From the NCBI GenBank assembly GCA_003022925.1, contig PXRY01000021.1, positions 1-38,549 of the forward strand: DNA of 38,549 nt, read 5' to 3'. Below are positions 1-9,927 of the stretch, one piece after another (the stretch's first letter is position 1; each line of letters starts with the position of its first letter). The notes under the pieces are model-generated. The model did not search any database. It was not told the origin of the DNA and worked only from the letters and a program-made list of their open reading frames with translations. The translations under genes were made by a program, and so were the position numbers. The stretch comes from Halobacteriales archaeon QS_8_65_32 (lineage in GTDB: Archaea > Halobacteriota > Halobacteria > Halobacteriales > Halococcaceae).

Positions 1-4
1 CGCA

Positions 5-253
5 ATGGCAGAACAAAGCGGGTCGAACATCGACATCGACGAGGGACAGGTCAGATCGGTAGCGGAAGACGCCGGGAGCGATCCGATAGTGCTCGCCTCA
101 GGCATATCGATTCTGCTCTCGCTGTACCTCTTTTACGTAGAGGGGAACAAACAGCAGGGCGTCTTCGTAGGTCACTGGGCACCGACGTTCCTTGCGATCG
201 GAAGCTACCTCCGACAGAAAGACGTCGACGAACAGCTCGACCGAGCGGTCTAA
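5..253 (+). CDS. small haloarchaeal membrane protein, hypothetical
   Basis: 82 aa ORF with ATG start, acidic N-terminus and two hydrophobic stretches (IVLASGISILLSLYLFYV, APTFLAIGSYL). Confidence 0.6.
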   Translation: MAEQSGSNIDIDEGQVRSVAEDAGSDPIVLASGISILLSLYLFYVEGNKQQGVFVGHWAPTFLAIGSYLRQKDVDEQLDRAV

Positions 254-433
254 TTGCGTCTGTCGGGACGTCGCGACGTTCCCACGTCCATCACATCGGG
301 TCGGATCGATCGAACGGTCGAACCGACGATACCGTCGAATCGAATCCATGACCGACGTGCCCGGCAGTTATACCGTATCGATCGACACGCCGATCGAATC
401 GCCCGACCCCCAGCGAACGCGATCGACCGACAG

Positions 434-1045
434 CTATTCCGGCAGGAAGAAGTCGGGATCGTCCCCAGTGAAGGTAATCACCCGATCGCGCCGGAGCCGA
501 CGGACGTAGGTGAAAAAGACCCCTTCGCGCTCAGCCCGCTCACGAAGCGCGCTCGCCTTTTCGCTCTCGTAGTACGCCGGCACGCACACCGTACGCTCGG
601 TCGCCTCGTCGGTGAGGACAACGAGCAAGAAGACGACCCCGTTTTCGGTCGTTCGGTAGACCTCGTAGGAGCCGAACCTCGCCCCTTCCTTGATCCAAGA
701 CTCCAGTTGCTCGAACTCGGGGTCGGGGACGAGCACCTCTAAGCCGAACCGGTCGGTATCGGTATCGCTGGCAGTGTCGGCACCGTCCGTATCGTCGCCG
801 CCGTTTCCGCCGTCGCCTCCGGCCTCGCCCTCGCTCTCATCCCCGCCGGTACCGGCCTCGCGGCCGCTGCCGTCGAGCGTGGCGACATCGCCGGGGTGTA
901 ACTCCAGGACGTCCCACTCCGCCTCGCGGAACTCCGCCGCGATCGCTTCCATGTCCTCGATAACCCCCTCCCAGGGCTCGACGACGCGATCGAACGGGTT
1001 CGGAACGTCTTCGGACACGTTTCGATACCCGACGTTCCGTCCCAA
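434..1045 (-). CDS. haloarchaeal hypothetical protein with acidic low-complexity linker
   Basis: 203 aa ORF with halophile-like composition ([28 protein letters not shown]); overlapping ORFs on the other strand have Arg/Ser-rich antisense character. Confidence 0.7.
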   Translation of the reverse strand: MGRNVGYRNVSEDVPNPFDRVVEPWEGVIEDMEAIAAEFREAEWDVLELHPGDVATLDGSGREAGTGGDESEGEAGGDGGNGGDDTDGADTASDTDTDRFGLEVLVPDPEFEQLESWIKEGARFGSYEVYRTTENGVVFLLVVLTDEATERTVCVPAYYESEKASALRERAEREGVFFTYVRRLRRDRVITFTGDDPDFFLPE

Positions 1046-1107
1046 ATAGTTTGCGTCCCGGTGGCCCGAGCCGACAGGACCACGACGCCACGGGGGCCGA
1101 CGCCAAG

Positions 1108-1118
1108 CGTATATACGG
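1108..1118 (+). promoter_or_regulatory. candidate TATA box for ABC transporter operon
   Basis: cgtatatacgg about 25-30 nt upstream of the GTG start at 1138, consistent with a leaderless haloarchaeal transcript. Confidence 0.4.
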
Positions 1119-1137
1119 CGGCTCCGAACGCCCCGGC

Positions 1138-3747
1138 GTGAGCGACAGGAGTCTGCTCTCGATTTCGGATCTGCGGACGCACTTCGATTCCGATCGGGGC
1201 ACGGTGAAGGCCGTCGACGGGATCGACCTCGCGATCGGCGAGGGCGAGACGGTGGGACTCGTCGGCGAGTCGGGCTCGGGCAAGTCGGTGACCGCGCTGT
1301 CGGCGATGGGGCTGATCGACCGGCCCGGCCGGATCACGGGCGGCGACGTGACGCTTCGCGCGCCCGATCTCGCCCGCGAGTTCGCTAATCGCCGCAAACG
1401 AGCGGGGGAGTTCGTCGATCTCGAAGCCGGGACGGTCTCGCTGACCGACGCCCCCGAAGAAGCCCTGCGGCGGGTTCGCGGCGCGGAGATGAGTATGATC
1501 TTTCAGGACCCGATGACCTCGCTCAACCCCGCGGTCACCGTTGGCGAGCAGGTAGCCGAAAGCCTCCGCCTGCACCGTTACGGCAGCCGGAAACGCGACT
1601 CCTGGCTGAACGCGCTACGCGAAATTACGCCGCGGATCGGGGGTGGGACCGACGAAGCGGTCACCGCCGAGACGATCGAGGCGCTGTCGGCGGTCGGCAT
1701 CCCGGAGCCGGCCTCGCGGATCGACGAGTACCCCCACGAGTTCTCGGGGGGGATGCGCCAGCGGGTGCTCATCGCCATCGCGCTCGCCTGCCGGCCTCGG
1801 CTGTTGATCGCCGACGAACCCACCACCGCCCTCGACGTCACGATCCAGGCCCAGATTATCGATCTGATCGACGACCTCCAAGAAGAGATGGGGATGTCGG
1901 TACTGTTCATTACCCACGACTTGGGTGTGATCGCCGAGGTCGCCGACCGCGTCGCCGTGATGTACGCCGGCGAGATCGTCGAAGAAGGGCCGGTCGACGA
2001 GATATTTTCGAACCCCTCTCATCCTTATACGTACGCGCTGCTCAAGTCGATCCCCCGCGAGGACTCCGGCCGACTGACCCCGATCGAGGGCAACGTCCCC
2101 GATCTAGTCGATCTCCCCGAGGGGTGTCACTTCGCGCCGCGGTGTCCCTGGGCGAAAGCGGAGTGTCGCGAAGGCGAGATTCCCTTTCTGGACCACGGTC
2201 CCGAGACCGTCGACCATCGCGCGAAGTGCGTGCTCGAGGAGTTCGACACGGCGGCGTATGCCGACGATCGTAACGGACTACCCGCAGGCGAGCGCGGCGC
2301 TTCGAGTGCCCGGGACACCCGGAGCGCTCGGAGCGGACGCACGCAGGACGAGCCGCTGGTCGAAGTCAAGGGACTGAAAAAACATTTCTCGCAGGCCGAC
2401 GACCTGTTCGACGAGTGGCTCTCGCGGGAGCGAAGGCCGGTCAGGGCCGTCGACGGCGTGGACTTGGCCGTCTACGAGGGCGAAACGTTGGGCCTCGTCG
2501 GCGAGTCGGGCTGTGGGAAATCCACCACAGGACGGACGATCCTCCGGCTGCTCGATCCCACCGAGGGAACCGTCCTGTTCGCCGGCGAGAACGTGGGGGA
2601 TCTCGATCGCGAGGGGCTGCGTGAAAAGCGCCGGGAGATGCAGATGATCTTCCAGGACCCGCTATCGAGCCTCGATCCCCGGATGACCGTCGGGAAGACG
2701 ATCGCAGAACCGCTTTCGATCCACGACCTGCCTGAAGACGGCGAGGCCGACGCCGACGGGAAATCGAAGGGAGAATGGCGACGGGATCGGGTCACCGAAC
2801 TCATGGAGGCGGTGGGGTTGGAACCGAGCCAGTACGGCCGCTACCCCCACGAGCTGTCGGGTGGTCAGCGCCAGCGCGTCGGCATCGCGCGGGCGCTCGC
2901 GGTCGATCCGGACTTCATCGTCTGTGACGAGCCGGTGAGCGCGCTCGACGTCTCGGTCCAGGCCCAGATCCTCAATCTACTCGAAGATCTCCAGGCGGAG
3001 TTCGGCCTCACCTACCTGTTCATTGCCCACGACCTCTCGGTGGTACGTCACATCTGCGATCGCGTGGCGGTGATGTACCTCGGCGAGATCGTCGAAACCG
3101 CTGAGACCGCCGAGTTGTTCGCCGATCCTAAACACCCCTACACGCGAGCGTTGCTGTCGGCGATCCCCGAACCCGATCCGGGCGCGGCGAGCGAGCGCGT
3201 GACCCTCGAAGGCGACGTCCCAAGCCCGATCGACCCGCCGTCGGGCTGTCGCTTTCGGACGCGGTGTCCGTCGGTCATTCCCCCCGACAACCTCGATATC
3301 TCCCAGGCGGCCTATCGCGAGGTGATGAACTACCGACAGCGCGTCGAAAGCGGTTCGATCGACGTCGAGGCGATCGTCGCCGAAAGCGAGGCGGAAGGCA
3401 GACCGACGCTGCAGGCGGGCGCCGACGGCGGTCGCGCGAGCGACGATCCGGTCGACAACGGTGGCCGCGTCGATGGTGGGCGAGCGGACAGCGCCCGCGG
3501 GGCGACCGGGACGGGCGAGGTGACCGGCGAGGCGCTGTTCGAGTTCTTCTTTACCCACGACCTCTCCGGCGAGGCGCGAACGGCCGTCGAGCGGTCGTTC
3601 GAGCACCTCGTTGGAGGCGACGCCGAGGCTGCCGCATCGGTGCTCCGTGACCGCTTCGAGAGCGTCTGTGAGCGGGACCGACCCGTACTGGGTGACGAAG
3701 CCCATCCCGCGGCGTGTCACCTCTACGAGCAACCCGACGATCGATGA
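1138..3747 (+). CDS. dipeptide/oligopeptide ABC transporter, fused dual ATPase (DppD-DppF type)
   Basis: Two ABC domains with Walker A ([17 protein letters not shown]), signatures ([18 protein letters not shown]) and oligopeptide C-terminal motifs ([19 protein letters not shown]). GTG start at 1138 chosen because the protein similarity begins there ([16 protein letters not shown]). Confidence 0.93.
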   Translation: MSDRSLLSISDLRTHFDSDRGTVKAVDGIDLAIGEGETVGLVGESGSGKSVTALSAMGLIDRPGRITGGDVTLRAPDLAREFANRRKRAGEFVDLEAGTVSLTDAPEEALRRVRGAEMSMIFQDPMTSLNPAVTVGEQVAESLRLHRYGSRKRDSWLNALREITPRIGGGTDEAVTAETIEALSAVGIPEPASRIDEYPHEFSGGMRQRVLIAIALACRPRLLIADEPTTALDVTIQAQIIDLIDDLQEEMGMSVLFITHDLGVIAEVADRVAVMYAGEIVEEGPVDEIFSNPSHPYTYALLKSIPREDSGRLTPIEGNVPDLVDLPEGCHFAPRCPWAKAECREGEIPFLDHGPETVDHRAKCVLEEFDTAAYADDRNGLPAGERGASSARDTRSARSGRTQDEPLVEVKGLKKHFSQADDLFDEWLSRERRPVRAVDGVDLAVYEGETLGLVGESGCGKSTTGRTILRLLDPTEGTVLFAGENVGDLDREGLREKRREMQMIFQDPLSSLDPRMTVGKTIAEPLSIHDLPEDGEADADGKSKGEWRRDRVTELMEAVGLEPSQYGRYPHELSGGQRQRVGIARALAVDPDFIVCDEPVSALDVSVQAQILNLLEDLQAEFGLTYLFIAHDLSVVRHICDRVAVMYLGEIVETAETAELFADPKHPYTRALLSAIPEPDPGAASERVTLEGDVPSPIDPPSGCRFRTRCPSVIPPDNLDISQAAYREVMNYRQRVESGSIDVEAIVAESEAEGRPTLQAGADGGRASDDPVDNGGRVDGGRADSARGATGTGEVTGEALFEFFFTHDLSGEARTAVERSFEHLVGGDAEAAASVLRDRFESVCERDRPVLGDEAHPAACHLYEQPDDR

Positions 3748-3794
3748 CGTTCCGATCGGTCGTGTTTAGTGTAGCAGCTTTCGGGAAAGGAGTT

Positions 3795-3974
3795 GTCGAG
3801 ACCGTCTTGGAAGGCCCTCGACACGCTCGGCGTCGCCGGGCAGGTCTGCTGCCCGGCTGCAAGCGATTTCTTCGGAATCGCCCTGGCTGCGAACCACGCT
3901 GCGCGCGCCGTCGGCGTGCTTGCGGGTTCTCGCTCGCCGACTGGTCGGCCTCTTTCAGTCCCGCCCGAACCGGT
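3795..3974. repeat. hairpin-rich intergenic repeat element, copy A
   Basis: Ends shared with copy B: GAGACCGTC...CGACACGCTCGGC at one end and GGTCGGCC(T/C)CTTTC/CTTCCAGTCCC(G/A)CCCGA at the other. Contains perfect hairpin GCCGGGCAG-gtctg-CTGCCCGGC and a cUUCGg tetraloop hairpin. Confidence 0.65.
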
Positions 3975-4079
3975 TCCAGTTGGCCTTCATCGCTTCGCTA
4001 AACACTGCCGTCCGACCGGCGCTTGATTGTAACACAGTGGTTCGATACAATTATTACCACGGTCTCTGGAGGGGTATCC

Positions 4080-5792
4080 ATGTCACGTGGTGACGACATC
4101 GATCGACGGAGCTTCCTGAAAGCGGCCGGTGCCGGCGCGGCGGCGGTTTCGCTCGCCGGTTGTTCCGGCGGCGGTGGCAACGGCGGCAGCGGTGGCAATG
4201 GCAGCGGCGGCGGAGGCGGGGACGACGGTGGTGGCGGCGGGGGCAGCGGCCAGGGCGGCACGCTCGTCTACGCCCGTGGCAGTCACTCGCCGACGCTCGA
4301 CTTCCAGAACTCGACGAGCGGCGAGGTCGCGAAGGTAACCGAACAGCTCTACGAGGCGCTGATCGGCTTCGTCCCCGGCGAGGCCACGCTCACCGAGGAA
4401 CTGGCGACCGAGTACAGCCTCGATGGGCAAGAAGTGACGCTCACGCTGCGGGAGGGCGTGACCTTCCACAATGGCGAGGAGTTCACGGCGCAGGACTTCG
4501 TCGCCACTGTCCGGCGATTCACCGATCCGAACTACGAGTTCTACGGCGGCGACGACTACGTCTCGGCGTACGGCCCCTTCACGTTCGGCGAGTGGATCGA
4601 CGACATCTCCGCCGAGGGCGATTATAATATCACTATCTCGCTCACACAGGAGTACGCCCCCTTCCTGCGGAACCTCGCGATCTTCGCGGCGGGTATCCAC
4701 TCCCAAGCCGCGATCGAAAACGGAAACGTCGATCTGAGTAACCAGCCCGTTGGCACGGGACCGTTCGAACTCGCGAACCTGGACGACGGCAACGAAGTCA
4801 TTCGCCTGTCGGCGTTTGGGGAGTACTGGGGCGAGGGGCCACAGGTCTCGGAGGTGGTCTTCGAGACGATCGGGCAGAACTCCACGCGCGCCCAGTCGCT
4901 TGCCAACGGCGAGGTCGACATCGCCGACGGCCTCGGCGCACAGGCCTCCCAGCAGGTCCAAAGTGCCGGCAGCGCCGAACTCCGGTCAGTCGAAGGTATC
5001 AACACCGGCTACATGGCCTTCAATTTCAACTACGAGCCGTTTCAAAGTAAGCAGGTCCGTCAGGCCATCAGTTACGCGATCGACACCCAGGCGATCGTCG
5101 AGAACATCTACGCCGGCTTCGCGAGCCAGGCCGCCCAGCCGGTGCCGCCGAACGTGCTCGGCCACAACGAGGAACTCCAGCCCTATCCCCGAAACCTGGA
5201 TCGCGCGCGCTCGCTGCTGCAGGAAGCGGGGTACGGCGACGGCTTTGCGTTCGAACTCGCGACGTTCCAGAACCCGCGTGGGTACAACCCCTCGCCGCTG
5301 CCGACCGCTCAGACCGTGAAATCGAATCTCTCGGAGGTCGGGATCGAGGTAACGATCAATCAGCAATCCTTCGATCCGTTCCTCGAATACACCGCCCAGG
5401 GCCAGCACGACGCGTGTTTCCTGGGGTGGTACACCGACAACGCCGATCCCGACAACTTCCTGTACGTCCTCCTCCATCCCCAGGTCGAAGACAGCGAACT
5501 CACCGAAGGACAGGACTGGGTGAGCTTCGACACCGAGGGGTACAACACCTCGAATCGAGCGGCATGGGCGAACCGGGAGTTCATGGGGCTCGTCGAGGAG
5601 GGTCAATCGACCTACGACGAGGCGACCCGTCGGGACCGGTATACCCAGGCCAACGCGCTGGCCCGCGAGGAAGCCCCGTGGGTGTTCATCGACCACGCAC
5701 AGGAACTGCGCGGCGTTGCGAACCGCGTGAACAACTACACCGTCGCGGCTATCGGCGGTCCGTACCTCGGCCTCGTCACGCTCGGCGGATAG
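4080..5792 (+). CDS. ABC transporter substrate-binding lipoprotein (SBP_bac_5 family, peptide type)
   Basis: Tat/lipobox N-terminus MSRGDDIDRRSFLKAAGAGAAAVSLAGC; family-typical HNGEEFTAQDFVATVRRFTDP and VRQAISYAID; adjacent to permease and ATPase genes. Confidence 0.93.
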   Translation: MSRGDDIDRRSFLKAAGAGAAAVSLAGCSGGGGNGGSGGNGSGGGGGDDGGGGGGSGQGGTLVYARGSHSPTLDFQNSTSGEVAKVTEQLYEALIGFVPGEATLTEELATEYSLDGQEVTLTLREGVTFHNGEEFTAQDFVATVRRFTDPNYEFYGGDDYVSAYGPFTFGEWIDDISAEGDYNITISLTQEYAPFLRNLAIFAAGIHSQAAIENGNVDLSNQPVGTGPFELANLDDGNEVIRLSAFGEYWGEGPQVSEVVFETIGQNSTRAQSLANGEVDIADGLGAQASQQVQSAGSAELRSVEGINTGYMAFNFNYEPFQSKQVRQAISYAIDTQAIVENIYAGFASQAAQPVPPNVLGHNEELQPYPRNLDRARSLLQEAGYGDGFAFELATFQNPRGYNPSPLPTAQTVKSNLSEVGIEVTINQQSFDPFLEYTAQGQHDACFLGWYTDNADPDNFLYVLLHPQVEDSELTEGQDWVSFDTEGYNTSNRAAWANREFMGLVEEGQSTYDEATRRDRYTQANALAREEAPWVFIDHAQELRGVANRVNNYTVAAIGGPYLGLVTLGG

Positions 5793-5891
5793 CTCCCGGA
5801 TACGCCTGACGAGTGACTGCGACGCGGCGGCCGACCGGCGATCCGATTCCCGGCGCAGCGAGCGGGACGTTTTTAGCCCTCCCGTTCGCGG

Positions 5892-6953
5892 GTGAGCGTA
5901 GTGATCTCGAAGCGGTTCGTCGCGAAGCGGCTGTTGCTCCTCGTTCCCGTGCTGTTCGGGGTCGCGACGCTCGTCTTCGCCATTCTCCAGCTCTCGCCGG
6001 GCAACCCCGCACGCGTGATCGCCGGCCAGCGCGCTTCGGAGGAGTTCGTCAGACAGATCGAACGCGAACTCGGACTGAACGACCCGATTTACGTGCAGTA
6101 CGGCCGCTTTCTGCTCGACGCCGCGCAGTTCGACTTCGGAAACTCCTACACCATTCAGCGAAACACCCCGGTCCGGCAGATCCTCCGGAACAAACTGCCC
6201 GTCACGCTCGAACTCGCGCTGTACGGCCAACTGATCGGCATCCTCCTTGGGATTCCTCTCGGCATCATCAGCGCCGTCAAGCAGGACACGATCACCGATC
6301 ACCTCACGCGTGTCGGCGCACTGTCGGGCATCTCGATCCCGATCTTCTGGAGCGGGCCCTTAGTGATCCTGGTGTTCGCGCAGTTCTTCGGGTGGCTGCC
6401 GACGAGCGGGCGGATCGACGCCCAGCGGTTTTCGATCGAACAGGTCACCGGGCTCATCACGGTCGATACGTTCGTCCAGGGCGTCGACGCGACGCTTTCG
6501 AGCGGCTTCGCGGTCTCTCACTTCGCGCCCTTCTTTTCGGCGGTCGAGCACATGATCCTGCCCGCAGCGACGATCGGCATCTACTCGATGGCGCTGATCT
6601 CGCGGATGATGCGCTCGTCGATGTTAGAAGTCACCAGACAAGATTACATCCGGACCGCCCGCGCGAAGGGCCAGGGTGCGAAGATCACGCTCATGAAACA
6701 CGGCCTTCGCAACGCCCTCATTCCAGTTATCACCGTCATCGGCATCCAGTTCGGCTCGCTTCTGGGCGGGGCAGTTCTCACCGAGACCGTCTTCGGCATC
6801 GCCGGGATCGGCACGCTTCTCGTCCAGGCGATCGAGGTCGGCGATTACCCCGTCGTCCAAGGCACGGTACTGGTCTTCGCGTTTCTCTTTACGCTCGTGA
6901 ACTTGGGGGTCGACGTCACCTACTCCGCGCTCGACCCGAGGATCGATCAATGA
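5892..6953 (+). CDS. ABC transporter permease (DppB type)
   Basis: Typical N-terminus (FVAKRLLLLVPVLFGVATLVFAILQLSPGNPARV) and EAA loop (RTARAKGQGAKITLMKHGLRNALIPVITVIG). Confidence 0.93.
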   Translation: MSVVISKRFVAKRLLLLVPVLFGVATLVFAILQLSPGNPARVIAGQRASEEFVRQIERELGLNDPIYVQYGRFLLDAAQFDFGNSYTIQRNTPVRQILRNKLPVTLELALYGQLIGILLGIPLGIISAVKQDTITDHLTRVGALSGISIPIFWSGPLVILVFAQFFGWLPTSGRIDAQRFSIEQVTGLITVDTFVQGVDATLSSGFAVSHFAPFFSAVEHMILPAATIGIYSMALISRMMRSSMLEVTRQDYIRTARAKGQGAKITLMKHGLRNALIPVITVIGIQFGSLLGGAVLTETVFGIAGIGTLLVQAIEVGDYPVVQGTVLVFAFLFTLVNLGVDVTYSALDPRIDQ

Positions 6954-7005
6954 ACACGAATGTATACACGAACGCGAGCGCGAAACCGAACGGACGGGCT
7001 CGACG

Positions 7006-7938
7006 ATGAGCACCGAAACCGATACCGGAGCCGAAGCCGGCAGGCGACAGGCGCGCGGGGTCGTCGAGCGGGTGCGCGCCTCGCCGTTTCTCTCGGACCT
7101 GCTCTCGAATCGGCTCGCGCTCGTCGGCCTCGGGATCATCCTTGCGATGATCGTGATAGCGGTCTACGCGCGGCTGTTCGTCGACTTGGAGGCGATCTCG
7201 CTCACGCAGTTCGGCACGAACCCACCCCAAGCGGCCCCGAGCGCGGAGTACCCCTTCGGCACCGACGGGCAGGCCCGTGACATCTTCCCGCGGGTGCTGT
7301 ACGGCGCGTGGTACGCCGTGCTCTATGGTACTATCACGGTCGGGGTCTCGACGATCGCCGGCGTCGGCCTCGGCACGCTCGCGGCCTACTTCGGCGACGT
7401 CACCGACAACGTCGTGATGCGATCGATGGACGTGTTGCTCGCCTTCCCGTCGCTCTTGCTTGCACTCGCGCTGGTTGCGATCTTCCCCGACGGCCTCGGC
7501 CTCTGGCGGGCGGTCGCGGCGCTCACGCTCGTCTACACCCCCCGGTTCGCCCGCGTGATCCGGGGCGCGGCGCTCGCCGTGTTGGAGGACGAGTACGTCG
7601 ATGCAACGGTGGCACTCGGCGCGGCCGATCCGCGCGTGATCGTCCACCACGTCCTGCCGAACTGTCTCGCGCCGATCACAGTACAATCGACCCTCAACTT
7701 CGGGCTGGCGATCATCGACCTCGCCGCCCTCTCATTCTTAGGGTTCGGCGCGCCGACGGGCACGCCCTCGTGGGGACTAATGCTTTCGAACGGCGTGGAG
7801 TTCGGCCTGCTCACGGGGATCTGGTGGTGGTCGTTTTTCCCGGGCCTGTTCCTCGCGATCACGGTATTGGGGTTCAATCTCTTGGGCGATGGCATGCGCG
7901 ACGCGCTCGACCCCCGGATGCGCGACGCCATCGACTGA
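7006..7938 (+). CDS. ABC transporter permease (DppC type)
   Basis: FGTDGQARDIFPRVLYGAWYAVLYG and EAA loop DATVALGAADPRVIVHHVLPNCLAPI; C-terminus LGFNLLGDGMRDALDPRMRD. Confidence 0.93.
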   Translation: MSTETDTGAEAGRRQARGVVERVRASPFLSDLLSNRLALVGLGIILAMIVIAVYARLFVDLEAISLTQFGTNPPQAAPSAEYPFGTDGQARDIFPRVLYGAWYAVLYGTITVGVSTIAGVGLGTLAAYFGDVTDNVVMRSMDVLLAFPSLLLALALVAIFPDGLGLWRAVAALTLVYTPRFARVIRGAALAVLEDEYVDATVALGAADPRVIVHHVLPNCLAPITVQSTLNFGLAIIDLAALSFLGFGAPTGTPSWGLMLSNGVEFGLLTGIWWWSFFPGLFLAITVLGFNLLGDGMRDALDPRMRDAID

Positions 7939-7950
7939 TCGGGGGACGAT

Positions 7951-8329
7951 CGTGAGCGCCGACGAAGACGGATCACAGGGTTCGAATCGCGGCCGGCGCG
8001 AGCGACTGTCCAGAATCCGTCTCGTCGGATTTGCCGGTGCAGTCGGGCTCGCGCTCGGTGTGTTCGGTACCCTCGTCGTCGCGACGACCGGAGCGGACGG
8101 GCGGGGAGCGAGTACCCTCGTGTTCTCGCTCGGCGCGCTCGCGTTCGGGTTCGCCCTCTTGGGGTGGTCCGGGTCGGTCGCGGCCGGCCGGTCGATCGAG
8201 GCGACGCAGGCCCACCTCGATACCGACACCGGCTGGACCGAAAGTGGGTCGCGGCGAGCGATGGCCCGCATAGGTGGGTTCGGCGCGGGCGTGATGGTCG
8301 GCGCGTCGGTCACTACGCTTCTGGTTTGA
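7951..8329 (+). CDS. haloarchaeal integral membrane protein, hypothetical
   Basis: GTG start MSADEDGSQGSNRGRRERL followed by three to four hydrophobic helices; follows dppC-type gene closely. Confidence 0.65.
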
Positions 8330-8352
8330 GCCGCCGCCACGCTCGGTCGTTC

Positions 8353-9765
8353 TCAGTCGTCGTTCGCCATCGTACGGGACGATGAACGGACGTTCTCGCC
8401 GATCGCCTCCCCGAACCGCTCGTCACTGTCACCACCGTCGCCGTCACCGCTGCCGCCGTCGCTACTGCCGTCGACATCCCAGGACTCGTCGTCCGTCCGC
8501 TCGTAGATGACCTGCCCTCGCACCATCGTCCACTCCGGAAACACCCCCTCGGAGCCCTCGAAGGGTGTCCAGCCGGCTTTCGAGTGTCGCTCCTCGCCCC
8601 TGATCTCGCGTGCCGTCTCGGGATCGAAGAGCGCGAGATCGGCGTCCTTCCCGGCTTCGACGCGCCCCTTTCGCGGGAGGTCGAAGATCGCTGCCGGGTT
8701 GGCTGCGGTGAGGTCGCGGACCCGCTCGTAGGACAGCTTTCCCTCGCGTGCTTCGGCGAGCAAGAGGGGCAAAAGGGTCTCGACGCCCGGCACGCCGCTC
8801 GGCGCGTTCCAGACGTCGGTGTCTTTCTCCGTGCGAGTGTGGGGCGCGTGGTCGGTCGCGATCACGTCGACTGTGCCGTCGGCAACGCGCTCGTAGACCG
8901 CCTTCCGGCAGTCTTCGCTTCGTAGGGGCGGGTTCATCCGACCACAGGTCCCCAACTCGTCGAGATCGGCTCGCGAGAGAAACAGGTGATGAGGCGTCAC
9001 CTCACAGGTCATTCCCGCATCCTTCGCCCGATCGATCCCTTCTGGAGTGCTCGCGTGGGCAATGTGCAGTTGTGCGCCGAGTTCCGCGCCGACCGTACAT
9101 GCCTGGGCGATCGCCTCTACCTCCGCCTCGATGGTTCGAAAGGCGCTCCAGCCGTCAACGTCGTCGCCGTCGCGCTCGCGTGCGGTCTCCGAAAACAGCG
9201 CGGCGTCCTCGGCGTGAACGGTCGTCGCGACCCCCCGCTCGGTCGCTTCCCGCACGGCGGCCTCGAACAGGTCGGCGTCGATTCCCATCTCGCCCGTCGA
9301 GTCGGCGAGGAAGATTTCACCGAGCGCGAACAGCGGCCGTTCGAGTAGTTCTCCGGGCTCCCACTCGGGCGTGACGCCGCCGTTGATTCCGTAATCGACG
9401 AGCGAACGGGTCGCCAGTTCGGCCTTCGCGTCGAAGCGCTCTCCGTCTATCGTCGGCGGGTCGGTATTGGGCTGGTCGACGACCGTCGTTACCCCGCCGG
9501 CCGCCGCGCTTGCAGAAAGCGTCTCCCAGGTCTCCTTGTACGGAAAGCCTGGCTCGCGGGCGTGGACGTGGACGTCTATCGCGCCGGGCAGGAGGAGCTT
9601 TCCGGTCGCGTCGATTACTCGCTCTGCCTCGGCTTCGTCGTCGTCCCGTCCGTTTTCGGTCCCACCCTCCGCGGAGAGCCGGCGGCCGACGGCGTCGATC
9701 CGCTCGCCACGGACCTGGACGTCGCGTCGCCGGCCGTCGGCGAGCGTCGCGTTGCGAACGAGCAC
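8353..9765 (-). CDS. pyrC: dihydroorotase
   Basis: Amidohydrolase motifs IDVHVHAREPGFPYKETWETLSASAAAGGVTTVVDQPNT, CEVTPHHLFLS, VIATDHAPHT. Confidence 0.92.
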   Translation of the reverse strand: MLVRNATLADGRRRDVQVRGERIDAVGRRLSAEGGTENGRDDDEAEAERVIDATGKLLLPGAIDVHVHAREPGFPYKETWETLSASAAAGGVTTVVDQPNTDPPTIDGERFDAKAELATRSLVDYGINGGVTPEWEPGELLERPLFALGEIFLADSTGEMGIDADLFEAAVREATERGVATTVHAEDAALFSETARERDGDDVDGWSAFRTIEAEVEAIAQACTVGAELGAQLHIAHASTPEGIDRAKDAGMTCEVTPHHLFLSRADLDELGTCGRMNPPLRSEDCRKAVYERVADGTVDVIATDHAPHTRTEKDTDVWNAPSGVPGVETLLPLLLAEAREGKLSYERVRDLTAANPAAIFDLPRKGRVEAGKDADLALFDPETAREIRGEERHSKAGWTPFEGSEGVFPEWTMVRGQVIYERTDDESWDVDGSSDGGSGDGDGGDSDERFGEAIGENVRSSSRTMANDD

Positions 9766-9927
9766 AGTCGCTGCACGCCGCCGGTCGGCCTAAAGCTCTC
9801 GACTGCGAATGACCGACCGCCGTCGCAAGCAATTGGTATCGACCTCGGGAAGCTTATACGGTGAGAACTATCCGGCGAGTGAACGTGAGTCGCTGGATTT
9901 AGAGCGACATAGCGAGTCGGGGAGACA

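Noticed and set aside
2977-3732. 251 aa minus-strand ORF inside the ABC ATPase gene
   Set aside because: Antisense to a clear ABC ATPase; no recognisable domain, shadow ORF from codon bias.
4160-4260. GGC/GGT-rich low-complexity DNA as a separate repeat element
   Set aside because: It encodes the Gly-rich linker after the lipobox Cys of the substrate-binding protein, common in haloarchaeal lipoproteins; possibly slippage-prone but explained by coding.
4986-7009. Long ORFs 4986..6302 (-, 438 aa), 5813..7009 (+, 398 aa) and 6916..7686 (-, 256 aa)
   Set aside because: They overlap well-supported ABC transporter genes and have Arg/His/Asp-rich shadow-frame composition typical of GC-rich DNA.
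7975-7995. GGGTTCGAATCGC resembling a tRNA T-loop
   Set aside because: No acceptor stem, D-arm or anticodon arm around it; it lies in the coding sequence of the small membrane protein.
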